Origin: Nocardioides salarius
Lineage (GTDB): Bacteria; Actinomycetota; Actinomycetes; Propionibacteriales; Nocardioidaceae
Reading direction: 5' to 3'
DNA length: 64,000 nt
Assembly: GCF_016907435.1 (NCBI RefSeq)
Contig: NZ_JAFBBZ010000001.1
Span: forward strand, 1,984,001 to 2,048,000
Position 1 is the first letter of the stretch; every line of letters starts with the position of its first letter. Of the stretch, positions 41,459-50,270 are shown piece after piece. Under the pieces are notes generated by a model, which worked only from the letters and a program-made list of their open reading frames with translations, was not told the origin of the DNA and ran no database searches. A program made the translations under genes and the position numbers.

Positions 41459-44296
41459 TCAGTCCTCCCGGCGCAGGGTGACCAGGTCGCGCAGCTCGTC
41501 GTCGCTGAGCTCGGTCAGCGCGGCCTCGCCGTTGCCGAGCACCGCGTCGGCCAGCGCCCGCTTGCGGGTGAGCAGCTCGGCGACCTTCTCCTCGATGGTG
41601 CCGCGCACCACCGGGCGGTGCACCTGCACGGGCCGGGTCTGCCCGATCCGGTAGGCCCGGTCGGTGGCCTGCTCCTCGACGGCGGGGTTCCACCACCGGT
41701 CGAAGTGCACGACGTGGTCGGCGCGGGTCAGGTTGAGACCGGTGCCGCCGGCCTTGAGCGAGAGCAGGAAGACCGGCGCCTCGCCGGCCGGGGCGTCCTG
41801 GAAGCGGCGCACCATCGCCTCGCGCTCACGCACCGGGGTGCCGCCGTGCAGCAGCTGGGTGGGCACCCCGCTGACGGCCAGGTGCCGCTCGAGCAGCCGG
41901 GCCATGGCGACGTACTGGGTGAAGACGAGCACGGCGCCGTCCTCGGCCAGCACCGTGCCGACCAGCTCGTCGAGCAGGTCGAGCTTCTCGGAGCGGCCCC
42001 CGAGCCGGCCGCCGGCCTGCTTGAGGAAGTGGGCGGGGTGGTTGCAGATCTGCTTGAGCCCGGTCAGCAGCATCAGCACCAGCCCGCGGCGCGAGTCGGG
42101 GTCGGCGCGCTCGATGCGCTCCATCGTGTCGCGCACAAACGCCTCGTAGAGCACCACCTGCTCGCGGGTCAGGCTCAGCGGGTGGTCGGTCTCGGTCTTG
42201 GGCGGCAGCTCGGGGGCGATGCCGGGGTCGGACTTGCGCCGGCGCAGCAGGAACGGCGCGATCAGGTCGGCGAACTGGCGCGCCTTCGTCGGCTCCTCGC
42301 CCGTCTCGATCGGCGCGGCCCACACCCGGCGGAAGGCGTTGCGGCTGCCGAGCAGGCCCGGGATCGCCCAGTCGAGGATCGCCCACAGCTCGGTCAGGTC
42401 GTTCTCGACGGGGGTGCCGGTGAGCGCGACCCGGGCCTGGCTGGTCAGGGTGCGGAGCATCCGGGCGGTCGCGGCACGCGGGTTCTTCACGTGCTGGGCC
42501 TCGTCGGCGACCACGACCCCCCACGCCACCGGGCGCAGGCTCGAGGTCTCGGGGTCCTTCGCGTCGCTGCGCATCGTGCCGTAGGTGGTCAGCACGAAGC
42601 CGGGGTCGCCGTCGAGCCCCGCCTCGAGGTCGCCGAGGCTGCGGGCGGAGCCGTGGAAGCGCCGCACCGGCACGCCCGGCGCGAAGCGCCGCACCTCCGC
42701 CTCCCAGTTGCCGAGCAGGCTGGTCGGGCAGACCACCAGTGTCGGCAGTGACGGCAGCGGCTCGCGGCCCTCGGCGCGCGCGGCCTCGACCCGGTGCAGG
42801 TGCAGGGCGATGACCTGCACGGTCTTGCCCAGGCCCATGTCGTCGGCCAGGCAGGCCCCCAGCCCGTACGACGTCAGGTCGGCCAGCCAGGTCAGCCCGT
42901 GCCGCTGGTAGTCGCGCAGGGTGGCGGCCAGGCCCGCGGGCGGCTCCACCGGGTCGCGGGTGGCGGCGCTGGTGATCCGGTCGCGCACCTGCAGCAGGCT
43001 GGCGCCCACCACCACGCTCTCCTGGTTCTCGGCCCCGCGTTCGACGGCCGCGACGCCGGTGAGCGCGGAGGCCAGCGCCTCGGCGGGGCGGACCTCGCGG
43101 ACCAGCCGCCTGCGGGCCCGGCGGGCCACCGCGGGGTCGACGACGGTCCACGCCCCGCGCAGCTTCATCACCGGCGAGGCGGCCTCGGCGAGCTGGTCCA
43201 TCTCCTCGGGCGTGAGCGGGTCGCCGTGCAGCGCCACCTGCCACTGGAAGGCGAACATGCTCTCGGGCGTCAGCAGCCCGGTCTGCAGCGGCTCCTCGCG
43301 CGGGCCGGGGCTGCGGGGCGCCTTGTCGAGCACGGCGCGGGTGGTCAGCTCACGGCCCAGGCTCTTGGGCCACAGCACGTCGACACCGAGACCGGCCAGG
43401 GCGGCGACCCCGTCGTCGAGCAGGCTCACCAGCTCGTCGGAGTCGAGCGTCAGCTGGTCGGGGACCCGCAGGTCGAGCAGCCGCTCGAGCACCGGCCACG
43501 CCTCGGCGGCGGCGCGCAGCGCGATGGTGGCGTGGGTGCGGGCCCGCTCGCCGAAGCCGTGCACCTCGGGCTCGTCGAGCCACAGCGACGCGGCGTCGGT
43601 GACGTGCAGCGGGTCGCGCTCGTCGTGCACCTGCAGGACCACCCGCACGGTGCCGCCGAGCAGCTCCTCCTCGTCGGCCTCGACCCGCAGGCTGACGGTC
43701 ACCAGGTGCGGCAGCCGGCCGGCGTGGCGGTGCCGGGCGATCCGGCGCTGCAGCCGGTCGCGGAAGTCGGCCGAGGGCTGCAGGCCGCCCTCCCCGGCGG
43801 CGGTCACCCCGGGGCGCTCGGCCGGCCCGGGCCGCGGCCGCGCCGGCCGGGAGGGCGCGACCGGGGCGCCGCGCGGCATCGCGTCGACCACGGCGTCGAG
43901 CACGCGGCGTACGACCTGCTCGGCCTCGGCCTCGTCGCAGCCCTCGTGGGCGCGGGCCCGGGCCAGCATCCGCACCCGGTCCTCGTCGTCGTCGCCCAGC
44001 GGGGCCACCCGCCACTGCGGCGGGCGGCCGTCGGCGGGCGCGGGCTCGAACGCGCCGGCCGCGACCACGCGCATGCCGAGCAGCACCGCGCCCGAGAGCA
44101 GCCCGACGCTGGGGTGCAGGTCGTCGCGGGCGTGGGCCTTGGTCAGCACCGGCAGGGCGGCGCGCACCGGCAGCGCCACGGTGCGCCGGGCGTCGACGAA
44201 CTCCACGACGCCCTCGCGCGGCGGGTCGGCCGGCAGGAACGTCGCGGTGCCGGTGACCGGGACGAAGCTCACGTCCGCGACGCTAGCCCCCGCCAC
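41459..44296 (-). CDS. SNF2-family DEAD/DEAH-box helicase
   Basis: The 945-residue protein carries an uncharacterised N-terminal half (SNF2N-like SWIM-associated region to about residue 450) and a complete SNF2 ATPase: ACLADDMGLGKTVQVIAL (Walker A), VVADEAQHVKNP (Walker B), VALTGTPVENDLTELWAILD, and in the C-terminal lobe LSLKAGGTGLNLTRADHVVH and ATDRAYRIGQTRPVQVHRPV. SNF2 proteins translocate on duplex DNA; bacterial ones are thought to remodel protein-DNA complexes. Translationally linked to the SWIM gene. Confidence 0.93.
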   Translation of the reverse strand: MAGASVADVSFVPVTGTATFLPADPPREGVVEFVDARRTVALPVRAALPVLTKAHARDDLHPSVGLLSGAVLLGMRVVAAGAFEPAPADGRPPQWRVAPLGDDDEDRVRMLARARAHEGCDEAEAEQVVRRVLDAVVDAMPRGAPVAPSRPARPRPGPAERPGVTAAGEGGLQPSADFRDRLQRRIARHRHAGRLPHLVTVSLRVEADEEELLGGTVRVVLQVHDERDPLHVTDAASLWLDEPEVHGFGERARTHATIALRAAAEAWPVLERLLDLRVPDQLTLDSDELVSLLDDGVAALAGLGVDVLWPKSLGRELTTRAVLDKAPRSPGPREEPLQTGLLTPESMFAFQWQVALHGDPLTPEEMDQLAEAASPVMKLRGAWTVVDPAVARRARRRLVREVRPAEALASALTGVAAVERGAENQESVVVGASLLQVRDRITSAATRDPVEPPAGLAATLRDYQRHGLTWLADLTSYGLGACLADDMGLGKTVQVIALHLHRVEAARAEGREPLPSLPTLVVCPTSLLGNWEAEVRRFAPGVPVRRFHGSARSLGDLEAGLDGDPGFVLTTYGTMRSDAKDPETSSLRPVAWGVVVADEAQHVKNPRAATARMLRTLTSQARVALTGTPVENDLTELWAILDWAIPGLLGSRNAFRRVWAAPIETGEEPTKARQFADLIAPFLLRRRKSDPGIAPELPPKTETDHPLSLTREQVVLYEAFVRDTMERIERADPDSRRGLVLMLLTGLKQICNHPAHFLKQAGGRLGGRSEKLDLLDELVGTVLAEDGAVLVFTQYVAMARLLERHLAVSGVPTQLLHGGTPVREREAMVRRFQDAPAGEAPVFLLSLKAGGTGLNLTRADHVVHFDRWWNPAVEEQATDRAYRIGQTRPVQVHRPVVRGTIEEKVAELLTRKRALADAVLGNGEAALTELSDDELRDLVTLRRED

Positions 44297-44344
44297 CGAC
44301 CACGTGCCCGGGGGCGGGGCGCGCGCGTCCTAGGCTCGGGGGCC

Positions 44345-44833
<489 letters not shown>

Positions 44834-44915
44834 CCCGCGCCTCCCGAGCCGCGACGTGACCCAACGCACGCGATATCCGCTCGCGCTGAGAGGACTCCCT
44901 ACCTAGCCTTGGTCG

Positions 44916-46490
44916 GTGAGCACCGACACCGCGCCGACCCCGGCGCCCGCCCCGCGACCCGACGACGACAAGCTCGACAAGAACGTGCTGCTCGTGGCCG
45001 GCGTGGTCGTGCTGGGCGCGATCATGTCGATCCTGGACATCACCGTCGTCAGCGTCGCGCAGCCGACCTTCCAGGCCGACTTCGACGCCACCCCGGCGCA
45101 GACCGCCTGGACGATGACCGGCTACACCCTGGCGCTGGCCACGGTGATCCCGCTGACCGGCTGGGCGGCCGACCGCTTCGGCACCAAGCGCCTCTACATG
45201 CTCGCGGTGACCCTCTTCACCGCCGGCTCGCTGCTCTGCGCGGCCGCCACCACCGTCGAGATGCTGACCCTCTTCCGGGTGCTGCAGGGCCTGGGCGGCG
45301 GCATGCTGATGCCGCTGGGCATGACGATCATGACCCGCGCCGCCGGCCCGCACCGGATCGGCCGCGTGATGGCGGTGCTGGGCGTGCCGATGCTGCTCGG
45401 CCCGATCTTCGGGCCCATCCTCGGCGGCTGGCTGATCGACATCGCCTCGTGGCACTGGATCTTCCTGATCAACCTGCCGATCGGCATCCTCGCGCTCGTG
45501 TACGCCGCCAAGGTGCTGCCCGCCGACGCGCCCACCCCCTCCGAGCGCTTCGACTTCGTCGGCATGCTCCTGCTCTCGCCGGGCCTGGCCCTGTTCCTCT
45601 ACGGCGTCTCCTCGATCCCCGAGGAGGGCACCGTGCTGGCGGGCAAGGTGCTGGTCACCGCGGCCCTGGGCCTGCTGCTGGTCACCGTGTTCGTGCTGCG
45701 CACGCTCAAGGCGCCGCCCGAGCACCCGCTGATGGACCTGCACCTCTTCCGCAACCGCACCCTGACCACCGCCGTGATCGCCATGTCGCTCTTCGCGATC
45801 GCCTTCTTCGGCGCCAGCCTGCTCTTCCCGCAGTACTTCCTCTTCCTGCGAGACGAGACCACCCTGGGCGCCGGCCTGCTGCTGGCCCCGCAGGGCATCG
45901 GCGCGATGCTGACGATGCCGGTCGCGGGCGTGCTGACCGACCGCATCGGCCCCGGCAAGATCGTGATGAGCGGCATCAGCCTGATCGTGGTCGGGATGGC
46001 GATGTTCACCCAGGTCTCGGTAGGCCCCGGCTCGGTCGAGCTCGGTGAGGCCTTCGCCAAGGTCGGCGACCCGTCGTACGCCTACCTGATCGGCGCGCTG
46101 TTCGTCATGGGCCTGGGCATGGGCGGCACGATGATGCCGATCATGACCTCGGCGCTGCAGACGCTCAGCGACCACGAGATCGCCCGCGGCTCCACGCTGA
46201 TGAACATCACCCAGCAGGTCGCCGCGTCGATCGGCACGGCCGTCTTCTCGGTGCTGCTGACCAACGGCTTCAAGGACTCCCCGGCCGTCGGCCAGGCCCA
46301 GGCCGCGATGCGCGACGGCACCCCGGTCGAGCCGGGCGTGCTGGCCCAGGGCCTCTCCGACATGTCGGAGGCCTTCGGCAGCTCGTTCGTGGTGGCCACG
46401 GTGCTGGTGGCGCTGGTGCTGGTGCCGGCGTTCTTCCTGCCCCGCCGCAAGCCGGCCCGCCAGGTCGAGCCCGGCGCGCTGGTGCACTGA
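44916..46490 (+). CDS. DHA2-family MFS drug exporter
   Basis: This 524-residue transporter has about 14 helices and a hydrophilic N terminus. Family signatures are ILDITVVSVAQPTFQ in helix 1, GWAADRFGTKRLYML after helix 2, and GVPMLLGPIFGPILGGWLID in helix 5. It is most like the Lincomycin/EmrB-type exporters of actinobacteria. Substrate unknown. It begins with GTG at 44916 and is the last core gene before the accessory region. Confidence 0.92.
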   Translation: MSTDTAPTPAPAPRPDDDKLDKNVLLVAGVVVLGAIMSILDITVVSVAQPTFQADFDATPAQTAWTMTGYTLALATVIPLTGWAADRFGTKRLYMLAVTLFTAGSLLCAAATTVEMLTLFRVLQGLGGGMLMPLGMTIMTRAAGPHRIGRVMAVLGVPMLLGPIFGPILGGWLIDIASWHWIFLINLPIGILALVYAAKVLPADAPTPSERFDFVGMLLLSPGLALFLYGVSSIPEEGTVLAGKVLVTAALGLLLVTVFVLRTLKAPPEHPLMDLHLFRNRTLTTAVIAMSLFAIAFFGASLLFPQYFLFLRDETTLGAGLLLAPQGIGAMLTMPVAGVLTDRIGPGKIVMSGISLIVVGMAMFTQVSVGPGSVELGEAFAKVGDPSYAYLIGALFVMGLGMGGTMMPIMTSALQTLSDHEIARGSTLMNITQQVAASIGTAVFSVLLTNGFKDSPAVGQAQAAMRDGTPVEPGVLAQGLSDMSEAFGSSFVVATVLVALVLVPAFFLPRRKPARQVEPGALVH

Positions 46491-46600
46491 GGGCCGGGGT
46501 TGCCGCTGCACACGGGGCTCGAGCGCTGGCCGCAGGCAGCATGACGACCCCGTCCCTGGGCGGCTTTACAGATAACCGCCCGGAAGAGATATTTACTGTT

Positions 46601-46652
46601 ATGGCCGTAGGTGACGAACTGATGAGGACGACCGAGGCCGCTGAGCGTCTAG
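46601..46652 (+). pseudogene. Excisionase-like gene fragment cut by the IS
   Basis: The fragment starts at ATG 46601 or 46622 and reads MAVGDELMRTTEAAERL, whose second half is typical of the first helix of excisionase/MerR-like helix-turn-helix proteins (TTEAAERLGVS). At that point the sequence enters the IS inverted repeat. An AT-rich stretch with a likely promoter (TTTACA about 30 bases upstream of GATATTTAC) precedes it. The rest of the gene is not found on the other side of the IS, so a deletion has occurred. Confidence 0.5.
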
Positions 46653-46698
46653 GGCGTGTCTCCTAAAGAACGCGGGGTCGGGCCGGGATTGTTGACTC

Positions 46699-47079
46699 AT
46701 GTCGCGTTCTGCTGTGCTGACTGACGCTCAATGGGCCCGTGTCGAGCCTCTGATGCCCTCGTCTGACGGGCAGAGGGGGCGGCCGTTCCGCGATCACCGA
46801 CAAGTGATCGAGGGCATCGTCTACCGGCTCCGGACCGGGGTGGCGTGGCGAGACCTGCCGGAGTCCTTCGGACCGTGGCAGACGATCTGGAAGCGTCACA
46901 AGCGGTTCAGCACGGACGGGACCTGGGACAGAATTCACGCTCGCCTGGTTTCTGAGGCCGACGCCGCTGGAGCCGTGGAATGGAACGTCTCGGTCGACTC
47001 CACGATCAACCGCGCTCACCAGCACGCCACCACGTTGAGCCGGGTCGAGGTCCCAGCCGGGCGCCGCACAGGGGGCTGA
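46699..47079 (+). CDS. IS5-type transposase, first frame
   Basis: The 126-residue frame is the N-terminal part of an IS5-family transposase: LTDAQWARVEPLMPSSDGQR, GIVYRLRTGVAWRDLPESFG and the first catalytic aspartate in VSVDSTINRAHQHA. It ends at TGA 47077 directly after a run of five G (47071-47075). The second frame lies at +1 (or -2) relative to it. This is either programmed slippage on the G run, known in this family, or a mutation that has inactivated the element. Confidence 0.85.
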   Translation: MSRSAVLTDAQWARVEPLMPSSDGQRGRPFRDHRQVIEGIVYRLRTGVAWRDLPESFGPWQTIWKRHKRFSTDGTWDRIHARLVSEADAAGAVEWNVSVDSTINRAHQHATTLSRVEVPAGRRTGG

Positions 47080-47602
47080 ACCGAACTACAAGGATCTGCG
47101 GGCCGAGCCTCCCGACCATGCCCTCGGTCGCTCGCGCGGCGGGATGTCGACCAAGATCCATCAGCTCGTCGACGGACAGGGCCGCCCACTGGTCATCGCG
47201 CTGACACCAGGCCAGTCCGGCGACTCGCCCATGCTCAAGCCTCTCCTGTCGCACCTGGCCGTCAAGCGAATGGGGCCAGGGCGGCCGCGCACCCGCCCGG
47301 ATGCGGTGCTCGGCGACAAGGCCTACTCCTCACGCGCGATTCGCACCGAGCTGCGATCACGAGGTGTCCGAGCGGTCATCCCGCAGCCTTCGGACCAGAT
47401 CGCCCACCGCAAGCGTCGCGGCTCGGCCGGCGGCCGGCCGCCGGCATTCGACGCCACGACCTACAAGGGGCGCAACGTCATCGAGCGATCCTTCAACGAC
47501 CACAAACAGTGGCGCGGTCTGGCTACCCGCTACGACAAACTCGCCGCGGTCTACCGAGGAGGCGTGGTCCTACGCGCCATCACCATCTGGCTTCGCGAAT
47601 AG
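47057..47602 (+). CDS. IS5-type transposase, second frame
   Basis: This frame continues the transposase after the shift, reading EPNYKDLRAEPPDHALGRSR then GGMSTKIHQLVDGQGRPLVI. It holds the second catalytic Asp in AVLGDKAYSSRAIR and the Glu in GRNVIERSFNDHKQWRGLAT, completing the DDE triad. The part from the Met at 47144 gives 152 residues; the frame is open a little further upstream and overlaps the first frame around the G run. It would be made only as a frameshift fusion. Confidence 0.82.
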   Translation, partial: PGAAQGAEPNYKDLRAEPPDHALGRSRGGMSTKIHQLVDGQGRPLVIALTPGQSGDSPMLKPLLSHLAVKRMGPGRPRTRPDAVLGDKAYSSRAIRTELRSRGVRAVIPQPSDQIAHRKRRGSAGGRPPAFDATTYKGRNVIERSFNDHKQWRGLATRYDKLAAVYRGGVVLRAITIWLRE

Positions 47603-48082
47603 GGAGACACGCCCTAGCTGCGGGTCCTCACGCGCGAGGTCGCGCAATTCCCGCGCCCGCCGACGCGGCCCGCGCGGGTCGGCCAGCGGGCTGTACGGCA
47701 GCCGCCGCTGGACCGACCACTCGCGCCGGTTCTGCGCCGCGCTCGACACCACCACGTGGTCCGGCGCGATCCGCTGGCACAGCGGGTTGTGACACCGGTG
47801 CCCGAGCAGCCGCGCCTGCGCGAGCGCCTCCACTCCGTTCATCACCGCGAACGCGAACCGGTGCGCGATGATCACGCGCCCCGGGGCGTACCAGAACCGG
47901 CCATGGCCGCCGCCGTCCGTGCGCTCGCGCTCGGACCGACCGGCAACCGCCCCGGTCCACCACAGGCACTCGCTGCCCGGCACCGTCGCCACCTTGGCCC
48001 GGTACCGCGCGAGCACCCGCGCGTCCGCGATCGCCGCTGCCACCGCCGCGAGGCCGGCGTCATCCAGCCGCCGTACCGGCAC
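47570..48082 (-). pseudogene. HNH-type protein with 3' end replaced by the IS
   Basis: The frame has 170 codons, but the last 15 (LGRVSLFAKPDGDGA) are read from the IS. Native sequence ends near ARELRDLAREDPQ at 47617. The protein has the phage-type HNH pattern: CLWWTGAVAGR, HRCHNPLCQ, and DHVVVSSAAQNRREW, with zinc and metal ligands in place. Such proteins are common in actinobacterial plasmids and integrated elements. As the HNH core is intact it could still work. Overlaps the next gene's stop by 23 bases at its start. Confidence 0.7.
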
Positions 48083-48443
48083 TCACTCCCCCACCCTGGG
48101 CCGCCGCCGAATTCGTCGGCCCGCTCGACTCGCCCGCCGTGTCGGCGCCGTCGTCCCCCGCCAGTCGCCGCAGCCGCGTCGCCTCCCGCACGGAGATCTC
48201 CTCCCCGCACCACTCGACCGCCTCGCTCAGCGTCAGACCCTCGGCCTCGGTCATTTGACGCAGCGCCGCTCCCGCGCGCTGCTCGGTGTCGGCCACCGCC
48301 GCATCGCGTTCCTCGACCGCCGTCAGGACCTGCACCGCCAGGTTCTCTAGCCGCCGCTCCCGCTCGGCGCGTTCCTTGCGCTGCCGCGCCACCGCGTCAT
48401 GCGCCTTCCTCCGTGCCCGCTGCTTGATCGTCTGCTGACTCAT
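48060..48443 (-). CDS. Coiled-coil, charged protein of mobile-element type
   Basis: The 127-residue product is highly charged. A basic N terminus (MSQQTIKQRARRKAHDAVAR) runs into a helical heptad-like region through about residue 65, then EAVEWCGEEISVREATRLRR and a Gly/Ala-rich tail. No family is recognised, though similar arginine-rich short proteins accompany HNH genes in actinobacterial plasmids. It precedes the HNH gene in the same transcript and overlaps its start. The 256 bases upstream of it hold no further gene. Confidence 0.6.
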   Translation of the reverse strand: MSQQTIKQRARRKAHDAVARQRKERAERERRLENLAVQVLTAVEERDAAVADTEQRAGAALRQMTEAEGLTLSEAVEWCGEEISVREATRLRRLAGDDGADTAGESSGPTNSAAAQGGGVSAGTAAG

Positions 48444-48699
48444 CTGGTCATCCCTAGCTCAGGTCGATTCGAACTCTGACAGTGACCTACGACAGTGAGC
48501 CCGCCTCTGGCGATCACTCACCACCCACCAGCCCTCGCTCCCGCACCCCGAACAAGCCCTCATCGCGACCGACGACCGCGCACCATCCAGCCCGCTCCAC
48601 CCTGAACATGACCACGCACCACCGAGCCACCCCGTAAACCCCATCCCGATCCGAACCTCCAAGTGCCACGTTCCACGAGCGGCGCGCCGGAAGCACGCG

Positions 48700-49839
48700 G
48701 TGAGCGCACGCTGGTCGACGCCGGAGGACGTCCGGGCGAAGGTACGCCGACGCTGGGACGATGGGTCGCTGCTGCGGGCTCTCGCCGCCGGTGAGGACTT
48801 CCCCGTCGTGGACGTCGCCCTGCGCGGGCCGGGTCCGGCGGAGATCGGAGCCGACCTCGACGCGGTCCGGGCCTGGGTCGCGCGGCTGGAGAAGGTCGCT
48901 GGAGCTCGGTATCGCCTGGTCCACACCACCATCGGCGGACGCCACGTGGGCCGCAACGAGATTCCCGCCCGTGCTGTGGTGGAGAGCTACGCCCAGGCAT
49001 GGGCGCTGCTGGGGGTCGCTGCGGAAGTCGATCGCTTCACCGAGGTCGAGGCGCTGGTCGCCGATCACCCGAGGGTGCGGGCATGGGTGCTCTCCCACCC
49101 GCACAAGGCGCTCGGCCTGGAGGCCGAGTGGCCGCGGCTGCTGGCGGCGTACGACTGGCTCGACGCGCAGCGCGGCTCCGGCAGGTACCTCCGTGAGATC
49201 AGCGCGCCCGGTGTCGACACCAAGTTCGCCGAACGCCATCGGCCGACGCTCGCCGCCCTCCTCGGAGTCTCGACCACGGCGATCGGCTTCCTCACCGACC
49301 TCGGGCTCCGGGCGAAGCCCGAGCTGGTGCGGCTGCGCGTCTCCCCCGGCCTTGGTCTGCCCGCGCCGCTGACCGAGCTGGCCGTCCGCGGCGACGAGTT
49401 GGCCGCGCTCGACCTCCGCCCCCGCACCGTGCTCGTCTGCGAGAACGAGATCACCTACCTCAGCGTGCCCATCCCCCTGGACGGTGCCGTGCTCTGGGGC
49501 AAGGGCTTCGAGGTCGACCGCATCGGCCGCCTCCCGTGGCTGGCCGGGGCCGACGTCGTCTACTGGGGCGATCTCGACACCCACGGCTTCGCCATCCTCG
49601 ACCGGCTGAGGGCCTGGCTGCCGCACACACGGTCGGTTCTCATGGACCGCTCCACGCTGCTGCGCCACCGCGATCGCTGGGGCAGCGAGCCGACGCCCAC
49701 GGCCGCCGCCCTCACGCGCCTCACTCCCACCGAGCACGAGGTGTACGACGACCTGGTCGCCGACCGACTCGGTGAACGGGTGCGGCTCGAACAGGAGCGG
49801 ATTGACTGGGCCTGGGCGGAGCAGCACTTCCCCGCGTGA
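48700..49839 (+). CDS. jetD: Orphan Wadjet-type JetD nuclease subunit
   Basis: This 379-residue protein matches JetD. An N-terminal DUF3322-like domain (MSARWSTPEDVRAKVRRRWD to about residue 190) is followed by a DUF2220 Toprim domain with the acidic residues in VLVCENEITYLSVP and VVYWGDLDTHGFAILDRL. JetD is the plasmid-cleaving nuclease of Wadjet defence, in which JetABC form an SMC-like loop extruder. No jetA, jetB or jetC lies in the window. The GTG start overlaps a TGA that ends a short upstream frame (SATFHERRAGSTR), perhaps the last codons of a lost jetC. Confidence 0.88.
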   Translation: MSARWSTPEDVRAKVRRRWDDGSLLRALAAGEDFPVVDVALRGPGPAEIGADLDAVRAWVARLEKVAGARYRLVHTTIGGRHVGRNEIPARAVVESYAQAWALLGVAAEVDRFTEVEALVADHPRVRAWVLSHPHKALGLEAEWPRLLAAYDWLDAQRGSGRYLREISAPGVDTKFAERHRPTLAALLGVSTTAIGFLTDLGLRAKPELVRLRVSPGLGLPAPLTELAVRGDELAALDLRPRTVLVCENEITYLSVPIPLDGAVLWGKGFEVDRIGRLPWLAGADVVYWGDLDTHGFAILDRLRAWLPHTRSVLMDRSTLLRHRDRWGSEPTPTAAALTRLTPTEHEVYDDLVADRLGERVRLEQERIDWAWAEQHFPA

Positions 49840-49901
49840 GTCACCTGACCGGGCCAATCAGCAGTAAAACGGTCACCTCTTTCGCCGAACGCTCGAGCAT
49901 C

Positions 49902-49920
49902 AACAGCCGGTCCGGCTGTT
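49902..49920. promoter_or_regulatory. Perfect 19-base palindrome after jetD
   Basis: AACAGCCGG and CCGGCTGTT flank a single T. The element lies 62 bases after the jetD stop and 66 bases before the next gene on the same strand. It may be a hairpin that ends jetD transcription or an operator for the small gene that follows. A run of T does not follow, so a classical terminator is less likely. Confidence 0.5.
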
Positions 49921-49986
49921 CCGATGCGAGGATGCCGACAGCAGCCGGCACGGTCGCTGACGGACACCGACGAGGAAGGTCCAGCC

Positions 49987-50223
49987 ATGGAGCTCATCCC
50001 AGGCAACACCCTGATCACGGCGACCCCGCAGGAAGGGCGAGAGCTCGCCCTCGCCGTGGCACGCAAGAGCATCGGCGCCATCCAGCCCGACGCCGATGTC
50101 CGAAAGACGCTGCGTCCGGGGTACGCCTCCGACGCGGAGGCGCTCACCATGGCAGCACACGTGGTGGCCGTCGAGTTCGCCACCATCGCCGCCGCGAACG
50201 ACTACTGGCGCAATCAGCCCTGA
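49987..50223 (+). CDS. Small hypothetical protein, accessory region
   Basis: The 78-residue product is soluble, mostly helical, and has no recognisable domain: MELIPGNTLITATPQEGREL, then VRKTLRPGYASDAEALTMAA and a tail ending in NDYWRNQP. The ATG at 49987 follows AGGAAGG by 7 bases, so I favour it over a longer in-frame start at 49924. It is preceded by the 19-base palindrome and followed by the converging SulP gene. Confidence 0.6.
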   Translation: MELIPGNTLITATPQEGRELALAVARKSIGAIQPDADVRKTLRPGYASDAEALTMAAHVVAVEFATIAAANDYWRNQP

Positions 50224-50270
50224 TGGGTGTGGAACAGCCGCGCGGCTGACGACGGGCGGGCCTGCCCGCC

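Larger units (their letters stand above)
46650..47616. mobile_element. IS5-family (IS427-type) insertion sequence
   Basis: The ends are inverted: GGGCGTGTCTCC on the left and GGAGACACGCCC on the right. Both ends are flanked by TA within CTAG, fitting the target preference of IS5/IS427-group elements. The element is about 965 bases and holds two overlapping-type transposase frames. It separates a cut excisionase-like fragment from an HNH gene. Confidence 0.9.

Noticed and set aside
38945..42751. Open frame of 1268 codons on the plus strand
   Set aside because: It runs antisense to selO, the SWIM gene and the SNF2 helicase, whose motifs are complete. Its own composition is Gly/Arg/His-rich without any domain; it is a GC-rich shadow.
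46601..48082. Reconstructing the excisionase gene by removing the IS
   Set aside because: Joining the flanks gives a frame that is low-complexity and antisense to the HNH gene, so a simple insertion does not restore the gene; a deletion is more likely.
48444..48480. tRNA T-loop-like sequence near 48470
   Set aside because: A GATTCGAAC-like string is present, but the flanking bases do not form a T stem and no acceptor or anticodon arm can be drawn.
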